DNA from: Albugo candida
Lineage: Eukaryota; Oomycota; Peronosporomycetes; Albuginales
Length of the DNA: 64,000 nucleotides
Assembly (NCBI GenBank): GCA_040437565.1
Contig: JBDOQK010000030.1
Span: forward strand, 248,001 to 312,000
Direction of reading: 5' to 3'
Shown: positions 1 through 13,268 of the stretch, one piece after another
How the letters are laid out: the number at the start of each line of letters is the position of its first letter
Numbering within the stretch: position 1 is the stretch's first letter
The notes under the pieces: generated by a model
Databases searched by the model: none
The model's input: only the letters and a program-made list of their open reading frames with translations
Told to the model about the DNA's origin: nothing
Position numbers and translations under genes: made by a program

Positions 1-1137
1 TTTGACGATCCTTTGGTCATTGCTGGACAAGGGACAATTGGATTAGAAGTCTTACAGCAAGTCAGAATGATACCATCCGATGCGTTCGGACGAGAAACCA
101 GTGGCTCGGATCGTCAGCTCGATGCAATTTTCGTCTGTTGCGGTGGAGGAGGAATGTTGGCGGGTATCGCTGCTTGGATCAAACAGATTCGACCGAGTGT
201 TCGGGTTATCGGTGTGGAAGCGATTGATGCTCCTGGAATGACAACTTCGCTTGCGGCTGGGCGGAGAATTGCTTTACCGCATGTGGGGCTTTTTGCGGAT
301 GGTGCGGCAGTCAAACTTGTTGGAGAGGAGACATTCCGATTGTGTCAAAAGTATGTCGACGAAATGATCACAGTATCGACTGATGAAATCTGTGCGGCTA
401 TCAAAGCAACGTTTCAAGACACTCGAGTGATTTTAGAGCCGGCGGGAGCATTGGCAGTAGCTGGCGTTACGCAATATGTCAAAAGTAGAGCGCTGACTGG
501 GTATACATTCTGTGCGATTACTTCTGGAGCGAATATCGACTTTACTCGTCTTCGATTCGTATCGGAGCGTGCGGACTCAAAGGAGACTTTGGTCTCTGTG
601 GAAATTGATGAAGCTCCAAAAGCGTTGCAAATATTGCATGAGCGACTGCAACAAGCAAATGTTCGAGTGACTGAATTCAGTTATCGATATGTGAACCCTC
701 AGATCCGACCTCAAGCACTTGTGTACATGTCGTTTCGAGCTTCTTCTTCGACGGATGCAAAACAAGTCATATCTGAAATGGTGAAACACTACAAAGTCAT
801 CGACTTGTCTACGAATGAATTGGCCAAAGTGCATACACGTTACCTTTTGGGTGGGAAGGCAGCACCACCACATTCAGAGCTGCGTGAGTTGTTGTATCGA
901 TTTGAGTTTTCGAATATCAGCGACGGACTTTCCAAATTTCTAAAATCACTTTCAGCCGATTGGAATATCAGTCTCTTCCATTACCGCAATTACGGAGCGG
1001 ATATCGATCGCGTTCTTGTGGGGTTCCAAGTTCCTCATTTCGAGGAGAAGAAGTTTTGTCGATTTTTGGATACGATCAAATGCGTGTACTACGAAGAAAC
1101 AGATAATTGTACCTATCGAAATTTCTTTTTGCCATAA
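1..1137 (+). CDS. ilvA: Threonine deaminase (threonine ammonia-lyase), 3' part
   Basis: PLP enzyme converting threonine to 2-oxobutanoate, the first committed step of isoleucine synthesis. The frame is open from the first base of the window, so the N-terminal part, including the PLP lysine, lies outside. The visible 378 residues start in the catalytic fold (IAGQGTIGLEV), include the glycine-rich phosphate-binding loop CCGGGGM near residues 42-48 and the EPAGALA segment, then a long C-terminal half beginning ETLVSVEIDEAPKAL that matches the ACT-like regulatory domains of biosynthetic deaminases. That regulatory half argues for the feedback-controlled biosynthetic form over the short catabolic one. 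It ends 56 bp from the convergent sorting-receptor gene. Confidence 0.93.
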   Translation, partial: FDDPLVIAGQGTIGLEVLQQVRMIPSDAFGRETSGSDRQLDAIFVCCGGGGMLAGIAAWIKQIRPSVRVIGVEAIDAPGMTTSLAAGRRIALPHVGLFADGAAVKLVGEETFRLCQKYVDEMITVSTDEICAAIKATFQDTRVILEPAGALAVAGVTQYVKSRALTGYTFCAITSGANIDFTRLRFVSERADSKETLVSVEIDEAPKALQILHERLQQANVRVTEFSYRYVNPQIRPQALVYMSFRASSSTDAKQVISEMVKHYKVIDLSTNELAKVHTRYLLGGKAAPPHSELRELLYRFEFSNISDGLSKFLKSLSADWNISLFHYRNYGADIDRVLVGFQVPHFEEKKFCRFLDTIKCVYYEETDNCTYRNFFLP

Positions 1138-1193
1138 CACAAAATTGGAATATAAACAAAAAGTGTATTGAGTTAGGACTGTACGTCGGTTGA

Positions 1194-2965
1194 CTACATT
1201 CCATCATCGTCTTCGGTGAAGCCACGAGATGGGAGGAAGCCACGAGGACTCTTGGCTGCTGCTACTTGAGCAGGGTGCATGTTGGGACTATCTAAGCAAT
1301 CTTCGGAAAGTAGCGCTTGATCTTCCATCGGCATGTATTCGGCCAAAATACTGCGTACTTGCTCTCGCATTTGACTTTGTGTACGACGCCAGTATGCGTA
1401 TCCAGCGACAGCGACCGTTCCGCAGATAAATATCATAAGACCGAGGACTGATGTGAACGACATACCACTGTAACTTCCACCAGCTAAAGAGATTTTCGAG
1501 ATACCTCCACTTCGAATGCATTCCATGATTGTGGGCATTGTCTGGCTACCACACGTACAAACGGCTGGTGGATCATGAGGACCAAAACCGGCACAGATCA
1601 TGTGTAAAATATTGGGAAGATCGATGCGACCACGAGCGTGAACACCATCAACGTATAGTGCCGGAAGTCGAAGGATTTCAAGGGCAGTCTGTTCTCGAAG
1701 TTCTTCTTCTAGTAGTGGATTGATTTCATTGATTCGGATTCCGTATGGTTGCATGCATTTGTCGATAGCATTGACATCAATGTTCAAGCTCTTCATAACG
1801 TTTTCAGCACAAGTATGGTCACGAAATCGAATCTCATCTTGGCCACATGCTTGACCCGACTTTCTCACGTATGCCCACCACTTTTTAGCCATTCCTCCAT
1901 CTTCCTTTGATACATGCTTCCATAAGCATTTCCGTCGTAAGTTTTCGATAACAACGTCAGCACCCGACGCGCCACTTTCCGTGTCGTGCATTGGGGATGG
2001 ATCCAATAGACAATATCTACCTCTGTTTAGACACATATTGCCACATACTGTGTTGTAAAAACTATCGGACGATTCTTCATCGTCATGGCATCCGAGACTT
2101 GATCCATTGTACATGACAAAACGTGGGGTCATTGACGCTCGTGAACCCAGTGCGAGAACCAGATCTTCCAACTGGTCTAGTGCTACCATGGACTTGCCAT
2201 CCCATGCACTTTGCCACATGACCCATTCGACATGCCTGTCGGGCGCTGGAACCTTCCATTCCATCTGTATAATCGTGTTGCTCGAGCTTTTCGATAGCTT
2301 CATCTCCTTCCTGATACGTCCTCCATCCGCCTTGCGGATGAGCATTGACGGAATGAGTATATCATCAGTGGAGCTGTCACTCACCTAAATTAGTTGAAAA
2401 CATAAATATCAAATACAGTTTGCCAAAACTCAAAATTGAAGGGAGTACCATATAGGGGAGAATTGTTTCACACATTGCATCACCCGTATCGTCCATACAT
2501 TGAGTGTCGGAACACAGACAGGTGTTGTCGACGATAACAATGGCACTCGCACGTGCTGCCTGCGCATTACGGACTTTTTTGGCGAAGGGACAATCCCCTC
2601 GATCCACAAGCAAAGCAAATGGAGTCGGTTGATCAGTCAGCGTTGTGAATGGCTCACAGCCGCTACTGTTGGACTCAATGAGCTGAACTTGAAGGGATCC
2701 AGTCATGTACGCAGGATGCCCGAAAAATGCATCTTTGTGTAGGTATCCACCGTCTTTCTTGAGCGATTTTGGTAATAACACTTGAAATGAAGAATCCGCC
2801 TCCTGAAAATGATATTATAATTTTTGACAGATACAGCGAAAAGAGAAATGGTACCTCTTTAGAAGGCCATGTGTTCACTTCAGTGGACCCGACGTCCAGG
2901 CTGTGGTTGGAGAGGGCAATGAGACCCACGGCTGTCAGCGCGTTCTTCTTTTCGTACAACCTCAT
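1194..2965 (-). CDS. Vacuolar sorting receptor-like type I membrane protein
   Basis: Three exons (2965-2855, 2802-2449, 2384-1194; introns 52 and 64 bp, both phase 0) give 551 residues. Order: a short N-terminal hydrophobic signal, a protease-associated (PA) domain with LLVDRGDCPFAKKVRNAQ and AIVIVDN, a luminal region with many cysteines that ends in a thioredoxin-like part (LPALYVDGV), one transmembrane helix (LGLMIFICGTVAVAGYAYW) and a cytosolic tail reading ILAEYMPMEDQ. Plant VSRs have the same order and a tail of the form IMAQYMPLD; YMPM fits the YxxPhi adaptor signal. The expected role is carrying soluble hydrolases from Golgi to vacuole. Plant VSRs also carry EGF repeats before the membrane; I do not see clear ones here. 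Confidence 0.9.
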
Positions 2966-3353
2966 CGGTGGAAAGTAGGACTTTGGTTCGAAAAGGTAAA
3001 TTTCAGAATGATGGAATGTTGAAAGACAATGAAAGAAAAGATCGGGTTCGAAGAGACGGTCCATGGAGAGACAGGATACGTCATTACCCTTTTTCTTAGG
3101 AAAAAGCAGTAAGGGAAGGGGTTACACCTACCCCTCTGCCATACTTTAAATTCATTTAGCCGTTTCACTCCTCCTACCTAATCAATTAAAAACCTGGAAT
3201 CAAACGCGAGTGTAAGAAAGAAACAGGACTTTGCGAAAGGCAGACGGAGGGTAGAAGAAAATTTAAACATAGTGTATCCAGGTTGTCTTTAAACATGTCT
3301 TTTATTACCTGTCTGAAATAATAAAAAAGGCAATATATAAGGAAAGAGAGTGC
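2966..3353. other. Intergenic spacer, nothing recognised
   Basis: Lies between the 5' end of the sorting receptor and the 3' end of the NF-YC gene, both on the minus strand. Contains pyrimidine/purine-rich stretches but no coding frame or RNA gene I can support. The receptor promoter should be here. Confidence 0.5.
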
Positions 3354-4195
3354 TCACACGTCCACACTTTGAGCCAAACTTCCCGTAGAAGTTGTGGTAG
3401 AGTCCTCCGAATTGTGTTGATTTGCATCTCCTGAATCATCCGGATTGATCGCAGTCGAGTTCTGCATTGTTTGCATTTGCTGTTGTAACTGCTGTAACAT
3501 TTGTTGTTGAAGCTGTGGATTCGTCCACGGCATCTGACTTGTATTGCCAGTTTGTATTTGCTGCTGCAGCAATTGCTGCAGCATAAATGCTTGTTGTTGT
3601 TGCAGTTGTTGCTGGAAAACTGCTTGACTGTCCGCGGGAGCCTACGGTGGAAATGGAAATATATCACGATAGTAAACGTACAATATTGATATTTAACAAA
3701 CCTTTTTAGAAGCCCCTTTGCTGAATTCGTCACGAGGAACTATATCGATAAGGAAATCAAACATATCCGATTTTGCTAAGGCCGCAGCAATATCACTTCG
3801 CTGTAATGTTCTCCGTTTGTTTTCCTCCGTATGTGTCCATGATCTCATACTCAATTCTTGTATGAACATTTCGCAAGCTTTTGCGAATAAAACGGGTGCT
3901 TCGGCGCTGATCATCTGAATGCAGATACGGTGCGTAAAGTACGTTTGTTGATAGTACGCAATACGAAACGTACCCTCACATCTTCATCAGCTTTCATAAT
4001 TTTTTTTATTCTCGCCAATGGTAATTGATGCGTTTTGAAGTCGAATGTGTACGGATTGATTTGTGATATCTCGTGAATTTGACTCTGCCAGAACGCGTTC
4101 AGCTGCAATTGTTGCTGCTGCATTTGAGCGCGTTGAGCTTCCAACTGTAGCTGCATTTGGACCCCGCTAGATGCCGACGTGTCTTCACTTGACAT
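3354..4195 (-). CDS. NF-Y subunit C (HAP5) histone-fold protein
   Basis: Subunit of the heterotrimeric CCAAT-binding factor NF-Y. Exons 4195-3974, 3914-3702 and 3641-3354 (introns 59 and 60 bp) give 240 residues. The first exon is glutamine-rich and leads into [17 protein letters not shown]; splicing joins this to [17 protein letters not shown], the diagnostic NF-YC histone fold, followed by [22 protein letters not shown]. The third exon is a Q-rich tail, as in activation regions of the family. The join DVR|MISAEAP is exactly the family sequence and confirms the first intron. It would act in the nucleus with NF-YB and NF-YA. Confidence 0.94.
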
Positions 4196-4201
4196 TGCTT
4201 A

Positions 4202-4399
4202 CTAAGCACAACGCACAACAACGAGCACATGGAATTTAAACATATTTTGACGGATTGGTGGAAAAATGCTGCTGTGATTTAATTGGTGCCTACCTTTGCT
4301 TCTTGCTTTCTCGTTGGACGGTGCTTTTGACGGTGTTTTTTGGTTGGCTGGTTTCTCAGAGTGACTTCTTCGTGCCGCCGAGTTAAAAAGACTAACCAT
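4202..4399 (-). other. Possible 5' leader or short upstream ORF of NF-YC
   Basis: A 65-codon frame rich in Lys, Ser and Pro just upstream of NF-YC on the same strand. It contains a good donor (AAAG|gtaggc near 4294) and the sequence before the NF-YC start ends in ttag, so a 5' UTR intron is possible. Splicing these sites does not keep an open frame into NF-YC, so I do not call it a coding exon. Confidence 0.25.
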
Positions 4400-4553
4400 T
4401 TAGTGGACCATAGGTTGACACGTTGATATCCGATACACTAACTTATCATGCAGTCTAATTATCACTATTTCAAACCTATATCAATTTATATCAGAAGTAA
4501 GATGTAACCACCATTACTGCGTCACATTACATGACTTCCGTCAATACTGGTTC

Positions 4554-5241
4554 TTACAGTTGATCAATAGTGAAGTTGAAAAAATCGAATGTGCCTACCC
4601 TATCACTAATCGGAACGCAATGCACTGAGCCAAGATGTTCTTGGGCCATATGTCGATCAATGTGAGACATGTCATAGTAAACACTAAATTCATGCGCTCT
4701 TGAGACTCCGTCTGTGACGAATGAAGTCAGCTTTTCATCATACAATATGCAAGTATAAAATCATACTAAACATATGGATTTGAATCGATCAGCTAAATTT
4801 TCAAAGCGTCCAAGACACCAGCGTGACATTGAGTCCACTAGCAATAGAGCTACTTTTATGAAGGCGATCTGATGTGTGAATCGCAGTCCATTATATCCAC
4901 TGGCATGAACTTTCGTACGACATCATGCTTATTTCATAAAACTTGAACCCGACAGCCGACTCAGCATTTTGATTCATTCAACAAAAACCACTGCTTCGGT
5001 ACTTAGCACCATAATTTAAAAACGGGAGGGTACTTTCATTCTGTGGAATAATTGTCTCCGACTGTTACCTTCTCACCAGCACTACGGATTCTACTCATTC
5101 ACGCCACTGAAAGCCACTTACGAAAATATACGTTCGCTTGATTGGCACTCCGTCTACTGTCCAAGTAAACGGAGGACGTTCTAGTGATCTCATCGAACCC
5201 CTAAAATCAAGTTTGGTCTGAGTAACGTCGGACATTGGCAT
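4554..5241 (-). CDS. Possible multi-exon gene, unrecognised
   Basis: Three protein-like stretches lie on the minus strand. The first starts at ATG 5241 (MPMSDVTQ) and runs to RPPFTWTVDGVPIKRTYIF, where it meets a strong donor, gtaagt, near 5122. The second, around 4880-4772, reads ALLLVDSMSRWCLGRFENL and ends at a possible donor gtatga. The third (4745-4554) reads SVYYDMSHIDRHMAQEHLG and ends in a stop. I could not join them into one certain model and I do not recognise the family. The rest of 4400-5700 shows nothing else. Confidence 0.35.
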
Positions 5242-5702
5242 GTGATGGATGACTAATCGCCTAATGCATGTGCCAGATGTCGGTTGTCGCAGTCAGATTT
5301 AAGTGGGTAGGGCGTGTACGCTTGATTAGCGTGATGTGGCAGGGATTGATGGCACAGCAGATAGTCGACGCACATGGTACTGTCAAGCGATTGAACTCGC
5401 TCGTGCTTGAACATAGCATAAGAAAGGCTTTAATCGCTCTTTCACCGTGTGATCTTGCTAGTTACAGTTTCTAAGTTTTCACTACCTGATTTCGCGTTAA
5501 GTTTGTAAGTATTCTCTTTTTATACTTATGATCTCATCAGCTTATCTCATATTATAATATTGTAGAGAAACGAGTTAATTTGATATGTCGCACGATAACG
5601 AAACTCTGTTTGAGGTACCCCTTGAACTCCGCTTAGCACACATTTGTATTATACTTCAACATGACATGATGAAAGAGTGGCTTCTAATTACAAATAGTGA
5701 TG

Positions 5703-6266
5703 GAGGTATAGCTCAACGAAGAGGTGATTTATCTCGGTGCGAGGTGTAATGTACAATTTAATTCGTTCGAGCTATTCTTATCTTTTGGCACAAATCGACC
5801 GTCTTCACCACGCCGTCGACTCATCGCAATTGTATGACGCAACGGGTAGGATGGTTTATTGGACCAATTACGATGCTCTCGTTTTTTTAGCCAACGCGCG
5901 ATTCGTGCTTTCTTCTCTTCTGAAGAATACGGTTNNNNNNNNNNNNNNNNNNNNNNNNNNNNNNNNNNNNNNNNNNNNNNNNNNNNNNNNNNNNNNNNNN
6001 NNNNNNNNNNNNNNNNNNNNNNNNNNNNNNNNNNGAGGTATAGCTCAACGAAGAGGTGATTTATCTCGGTGCGAGGTGTAATGTACAATTTAATTCGTTC
6101 GAGCTATTCTTATCTTTTGGCACAAATCGACCGTCTTCACCACGCCGTCGACTCATCGCAATTGTATGACGCAACGGGTAGGATGGTTTATTGGACCAAT
6201 TACGATGCTCTCGTTTTTTTAGCCAACGCGCGATTCGTGCTTTCTTCTCTTCTGAAGAATACGGTT
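5703..6266. repeat. 100-N gap flanked by identical 232-bp copies (assembly overlap)
   Basis: Ns occupy 5935-6034. Bases 5703-5934 and 6035-6266 are the same sequence, the 3' end of the CCT-domain gene. An unmerged contig overlap is the simplest reading; only the right copy is joined to the rest of the gene. Confidence 0.95.
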
Positions 6267-7624
6267 TTGGAAGTATGACACAACCTTTACCTGTCCCAGT
6301 GAAGGATTTTATATCTTGCGGAAACACTCGCCCTGTCTCAAGGCCATTCGGTACCTTGGTCAGCCCTGGTGCGGATCCAGAAAATGAAGGTACCACAGAA
6401 TGTCCAGAGGAAATTTCCGTTAAGCTATACCGCGTGTTGCCTCTTGGATATACATAACTGTAAGGATCTGTGATTTCAGAATGCGAGGATTTGAAGTGGT
6501 CCACAGCTGTTACCGGCTTCCCTGGGTACGGTGTTGGTATACACTTATTCGGGAACCAAACGTTTGTTGTGGCGTATACATATCTAGAGGAATCAGATAC
6601 TTGTGAAGCCGTTAAGTACGGAGATACATCAATAAGTTCATGGTTGTGTGAGGTATGATGCTCATCAAATAGCGTCCGTCGAGTGCTTGTAATATCAGTT
6701 AGTGAGTCAAGCGGCTGAGGCGTAATCTAAAATGTGATCCGAATGTGTGAGAACACTCCCTCAGATGTCAACATCGACTCACCAATGCGCCATCAAAGGC
6801 TTCGACGATGGAATCTGTATACATGAAGGATGATGAGCTCGTATCATTTTTCAGCTTCGAGATCTGGAACTGGTGCCAATGCGTCAGAAATAGATCCGCA
6901 TTTCCAGTTTCCTGAAAAATGAGTAGCGCATTTTCTAATGCCGGGGATTGATTCGTCAAAATCAGATGCCACAAAGTGTCTTTATCAATCGAAGAGATGA
7001 CACCATATTCCAATAGCAATTTGATGGCTTTGATTTTGGCTGAAATGCTACGATTTCGTTTTGTGATGTTTTGTACCTTACTAAGATTTGGCGTATTTCT
7101 GTGTGGAGAGATGAAGACTGGATAATTAAAGCTATCCGACGGAATTTTAGCTGCTTTTATTGCGTCCCACTCGGGTGTAGACTTTGATGCAACATTTACG
7201 GAATCTTCACCAATTAAATTGTGGCTCTTAGCTGTCCGTGAATTGCTAAATCTGACTACCAAATGATCATTTTCACGAAGTCCCCAGCGAATTGAACGTG
7301 AATTTAGCTACAAAAGATGTTTAAGTGCGTTCTATAAATCAGATGCGTGTACCTCACCTTTGCGAGGAAGCCGTCGATGGACAAGTATACTTGAAGTGTG
7401 CGAAGAAATGTATCGTGATCGATGGTGGCACCATTTGCAACAAATAATTGATGCATCGCGTTGATGGTTGATAGCCAGTTAAGAGGATGTGGTGTAAGCT
7501 TGATGCGATATTCGTCCGTAATGAACGCGTCATCGAAATGCCTCACATACACATGAATTCCTGATGAAATACTCATTTCTGAATCGAGTGACTGACTCAA
7601 TTCCGGTAGCGAATCAGAATGCAC
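6061..7624 (-). CDS. CCT-domain protein
   Basis: Exons 7624-7358, 7307-6783 and 6726-6061 (introns 50 and 56 bp) give 485 residues. The C-terminus holds a CCT (CONSTANS/CO-like/TOC1) motif: ARIARWLKKREHRNW, then PLRHTIAMSRRRGEDGRF, basic residues with the spacing that in plants mediates DNA binding and contact with NF-Y subunits. The N-terminal two thirds are acidic and serine-rich with no domain I recognise. A nuclear regulator is likely. It starts 104 bp from RPF2 on the other strand, so the two share a short divergent promoter. A false second copy of the last exon end sits left of the gap (5729-5934). Confidence 0.82.
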
Positions 7625-7728
7625 AACAAGACTTTTAACCAGTAGAAGCGATAAGGATAAATTCCACGATTATACATTGACTTCTCGCTATTAAGTTCGA
7701 CTCGATTTCATTGGTTCCGTCGCAAAAT

Positions 7729-8815
7729 ATGACTCGAGTAAACAAGCAAGCAAAGAATTTGAGAGTAACGCGCCCGAAAAAACAAAAACAGCACGTGATA
7801 CGAGCGTTGAAGCATAAGGCTCCTAAGCTTGTTGAAAACACAAAAAATGTATTGATTTTACGTGGAAAGAAAACAAGCTCCACCATCACACAGTTATTAC
7901 GCGATCTGGTGCGTAGTATTGCTCCGTCTGAATAATCACACCAACAGGCTATGTAGAGAATGATCAATTCATTGCATTCCAAGATGCTAAACAAACGGAA
8001 CGATTTCCATGCGTTTGAAAATGAGTCACATATTGAGTTTTTGACCCAAAAAAACGATACGAGTTTGTTCCTTGTGGGATCACATACGAAAAAACGACCC
8101 CAAAACTGTGTGCTGGTACGTTGTTCCACCCAAGTAGACATCCACTAACACTATTCCAGGGAAGAACTTTTGATGGTCACGTTTTAGATATGATGGAGCT
8201 TGAGATTTCTAATTATAAAGCGATGGCTACATTCACTAGCAATCGTAAAAAAGCAATTGGATCAAAACCGTGTTTTATATTCACCGGATCGGAATGGGAT
8301 TCGATAGAAACTTATCAAAAACTGAAAAACTTGTTGCTCGATTTGTTTCGTGGTACAGTCGTCGAAGGGATCAATGTCAATGGATTGGATCACGTAATTG
8401 TGTGTACATCATTCCAAAATAAAGTGGTGTTCCGGTGTTACTCGATCACCCTTACCAAATCCATAGACAATGTGGGTCACATCTCAATACAGCAACTATG
8501 AATTTTCATAATCTCTTCTTGTAGCGTCCGCGGGTAGATTTGAATGAAATGGGACCTCGATTTGATATTGGGTTTCGTCGCCAGAAATTCGCATCTGCAG
8601 ACTTAATGAAAGCTGCAACCAGAAAGCCCAAGGAGCTTGCACCCAAGAAGCTCAAGAACGTCTCGCGCGATGATCTCACTGGTGACAAATTGGGACAGAT
8701 TCACTTGGACAGACAGGATATTTACTCTATGCAAACTCGACGTGTGAAGGCACTACGAAAAACTCCCGGAAATTTGAAGAAGGCACAAGTTGCACAACCT
8801 CAAGATGAATCGTGA
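7729..8815 (+). CDS. RPF2: Ribosome production factor 2 (Brix domain)
   Basis: Nucleolar protein of large-subunit assembly; with Rrs1 it helps load the 5S RNP into pre-60S particles. Exons 7729-7908, 7957-8115, 8160-8471 and 8525-8815 give 313 residues. Family landmarks in order: KLVENTKNVLILRG, SLFLVGSHTKKRPQN, GRTFDGHVLDMMELEI, IFTGSEWDS, LLLDLFRGTVV, then LNEMGPRFDIGFRRQKFAS and KLGQIHLDRQDIYSMQTRR. These match Brix/RPF2 closely along the whole length. Start is the first ATG at 7729; a reverse CCAAT box (ATTGG) sits 15 bp upstream at 7710-7714. Intron 3 uses a gtgggt donor. Confidence 0.95.
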
Positions 8816-9498
8816 TAAGAAGGGTTGAATTCTCTACTTCATACCTTGGTTGATTGGGATTGCTTCAATCTGTTGGACGATTGTAGATTAGAGGTTATAA
8901 AAGAAGTCGTTATTTCTTCAAATAATGGACTCTTACTGCATGTTGATTTTACTGATCTATTAGTACAAGCGCTTAGCTTAAGGAGCAGTATGCCCTGATA
9001 CTCGTAACGACTCGCCTTGAGAGAGGGTGCTCCTATTTATGTACACGGAGCCATCCCTCTCGCTCTACTTTTTGGGGTTTGACTCAGATTCTTACACAGT
9101 CGATGCCTTCTGAATCAATCAACCATTTAGCCAAAGTGTACACGGCTGATATTTAGACAAGTAAGATCAATGATGACGCGCATTGCAGTGAGGTCAAAAG
9201 TTAAAGCTGTACCCCCAACTCGCCCAATTCACGGATTGCTTGGCGTTTGAAATGACTTGCACAAGACTTTCAAAAGGTTAACAAAAGGTGGGAGTGGCAC
9301 TTGCTGTAGCAATTGTCATACGTACGTAATCATTTTCTCAAACAATCTAAGATTGCCAACTTTCTCCACACGATATCTTCCTGACTTCTGATTGTACTGA
9401 ACCTGATCTAAGTGGTCAAATACGAGCCACATAAAAAACGAACAGTGCATCGGATCCTCTATTCTCATTTATGATTGGGTAATATTCACTAATGCACG
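8816..9498. other. Intergenic region with a strong hairpin
   Basis: No coding frame supported. Holds the stem-loop described separately at 9019-9061, followed by a T5 run at 9069-9073. Confidence 0.5.
9019..9073 (+). ncRNA. Candidate structured RNA (hairpin plus T-run)
   Basis: GAGAGGG (9021-9027) pairs with CCCTCTC (9055-9061), and GCTCC (9029-9033) with GGAGC (9047-9051), leaving a 13-nt loop and one small internal loop. TTTTT at 9069-9073 could end a Pol III transcript, and TAGCTTAAGGAG about 45 bp upstream resembles an A box. I cannot name the RNA; it is not a tRNA, U6 or SRP RNA as far as I can see. Confidence 0.3.
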
Positions 9499-11210
9499 AT
9501 GTCGTCCTGTTTTGGGTGCAAGCAGAATGCAAACGAGAAATCCGAGGACCAGCGACGTTTGCTCGAGCATCAATATGGCGATTCTGACCGTGAATATGAA
9601 GTGCCAAAGTCACATCTAGAGGAGGTAGCTACGTACGAAGATTTCCAGCACGCTGTTGGATCATTTTATGCAGTGGTCGCTCCCGTTACACTTACAATGC
9701 TTCTCGCGAGGTAGGCACTCAAGACGCTATAATATCACGTACTTAGCGTGTTATAGCCTATTTAGTATCGAAATTGCGGATCCAACCACCGCACAGGAAG
9801 TTGCAAAGTACGTTCTGTCCGGAAACTTCACTACGTTTCACTCATGCGACCTTTTTAAGTACGTATCTGGTCTATAAACCGCAGAAAGCTTCCGCACAAA
9901 CAAATGGCATGAAGATGGAAGAAGCAATGGTGAATGCGATCGTAATAGTGTCTTTTTTCCTGGTCGCCACTTTCGGTATTGTATTTTGTTACAAATACAG
10001 ATGCACGAATGTAAGCCAATTTCTTTTCCGATTATGATTATTCAAAATCCATAGACTCTTCCGATTAGATTTTGATTGTTTATATGATGGTGTCTTCGAT
10101 GATGTTACTCGGTTTTCTCGGTGGACATTTGTTACTTCTGACGCTAACCCAGATCGGCATCTTGACGGACATACCTTCATTCCTTTTCCTTGCTTATAAT
10201 TTCGCGGTGGCTGGCGTCTTGAGCATTTTCTACCAGAAAGGATTATCGATGAAAATCACTCAGTCGTATCTTATTTGCACTTCAGTTATTATGGCTTGGC
10301 AATTTGGTCAGCTTCCAGAATGGACGACATGGGCACTCGTTACTGTGCTCGCATTCTATGATTTGTGTGCTGTACTCACTCCTTATGGTCCCTTGCGATG
10401 TCTTGTGAATTTGGTACAAGAAGAAGGTCGTCCACTTCCAGGTTATATAACATGTTTTCAAGCATTCAACGCAAGTCCATGACTTGTTATATAGGTCTTT
10501 TATATGAAGCAGATGTAGGACACTCTTCGCTCGGTACGAATGGCATTCTGGAAAGTGAATTGCATACCGCCGCGCAAGAAGCAAACTCACCGGAAACAAA
10601 AGCGATCAATAGAAACAGCTACTATCAATGTGATAACGAACATACAATTCTCACAGTGCGACGTGAAAGATCCGATGATGCGGAAGAGCGCATGAAAAAA
10701 CGACTTGTGTCTTTCTTCAAGAGAGTCGATCCGGCTTCTTTAAGAAATGTCGATGCGCTTGTGTGGAAATACCGCGGGCGAGAGACTGATCTTTGGAAAG
10801 AACTGACGAAGAGATATTTGATGGAGGAAGGTAAGCAAGCGAAGATTTGCTGATTCAGACTTATAAAGTGTGTTGGAGCAGAGGAGAGCAATACAATCAA
10901 GCTTGGTCTAGGCGATTTTGTCTTTTACAGCGTATTAGTATCGCGAGCGGCGAGATACGATTTATGTGCGATGATTGGCTGCATATGTGCGATTCTGGTG
11001 GTAATGTACTTATTCTCGCCATCGGATTGGATGATGATCAAGTATGTCCAATAGGGTCTTGGAGGTACTCTATATCTACTGGGATTGTATAAAAAAGCGC
11101 TACCTGCACTTCCCATTTCCATTCTTTTAGCGGTGGGTGTGTATTTTTGGGTCAGGTTGGCTTATATCCCATACGCGAATTTGCTTCTCAGTGCCGGTGT
11201 ATTTGGATAA
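9499..11210 (+). CDS. Presenilin (gamma-secretase aspartyl protease)
   Basis: Intramembrane protease. Seven exons (9499-9710, 9766-9807, 9860-10010, 10069-10441, 10495-10830, 10882-11000, 11055-11210; introns 51-58 bp) give 462 residues. Both catalytic aspartates are present: YD in LAFYDLCAVLTPYGPLR and GxGD in KLGLGDFVFYSVLVSRA. The PAL motif appears as KKALPALPIS near the C-terminus. YKYRC after TM2 matches animal presenilins. A long hydrophilic loop separates TM6 and TM7, as expected. The GVLS.. and TM3-5 region is highly hydrophobic. An in-frame TAG after 11040 is removed by the last intron (11001-11054), which supports that junction. Start is the ATG at 9499. Confidence 0.95.
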
Positions 11211-13064
<1,854 letters not shown>

Positions 13065-13268
13065 CAAGAATCGTAATCGATTCTTTGGATTTCAACATTT
13101 TCAATATTAGCTCTTTGTTTTTGTTTTCTACAATAAAAGCTCCTTCAGATTAGAAGTGTTTATTTTTAGCCAATCATGTCTTTGTATTTTTTTGCACGAT
13201 ACGATTGGCTAATCTTATGTGCTTGCGATGGAGCAGTATGCGCAAAACGGAAGAAGCGTTATTGTGCG

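Noticed and set aside
2980-3060. Possible tRNA B box (ggttcgaaaagg, gggttcgaagag)
   Set aside because: No matching acceptor or anticodon arms at the right spacing; not a tRNA.
3305-3733. 142-residue minus-strand frame over the NF-YC third exon
   Set aside because: It is the same DNA as the glutamine-rich exon in another frame; low-complexity CAA/TTG repeats keep all frames open.
5729-5934. A second CCT-domain gene fragment
   Set aside because: Exact copy of the real gene's 3' end, created by the unmerged contig overlap at the gap.
11040-11046. Premature stop in presenilin near the PAL motif
   Set aside because: It sits inside a good 54-bp intron (11001-11054); splicing restores the conserved GLGGTLYLLGLYKKALPALP order.
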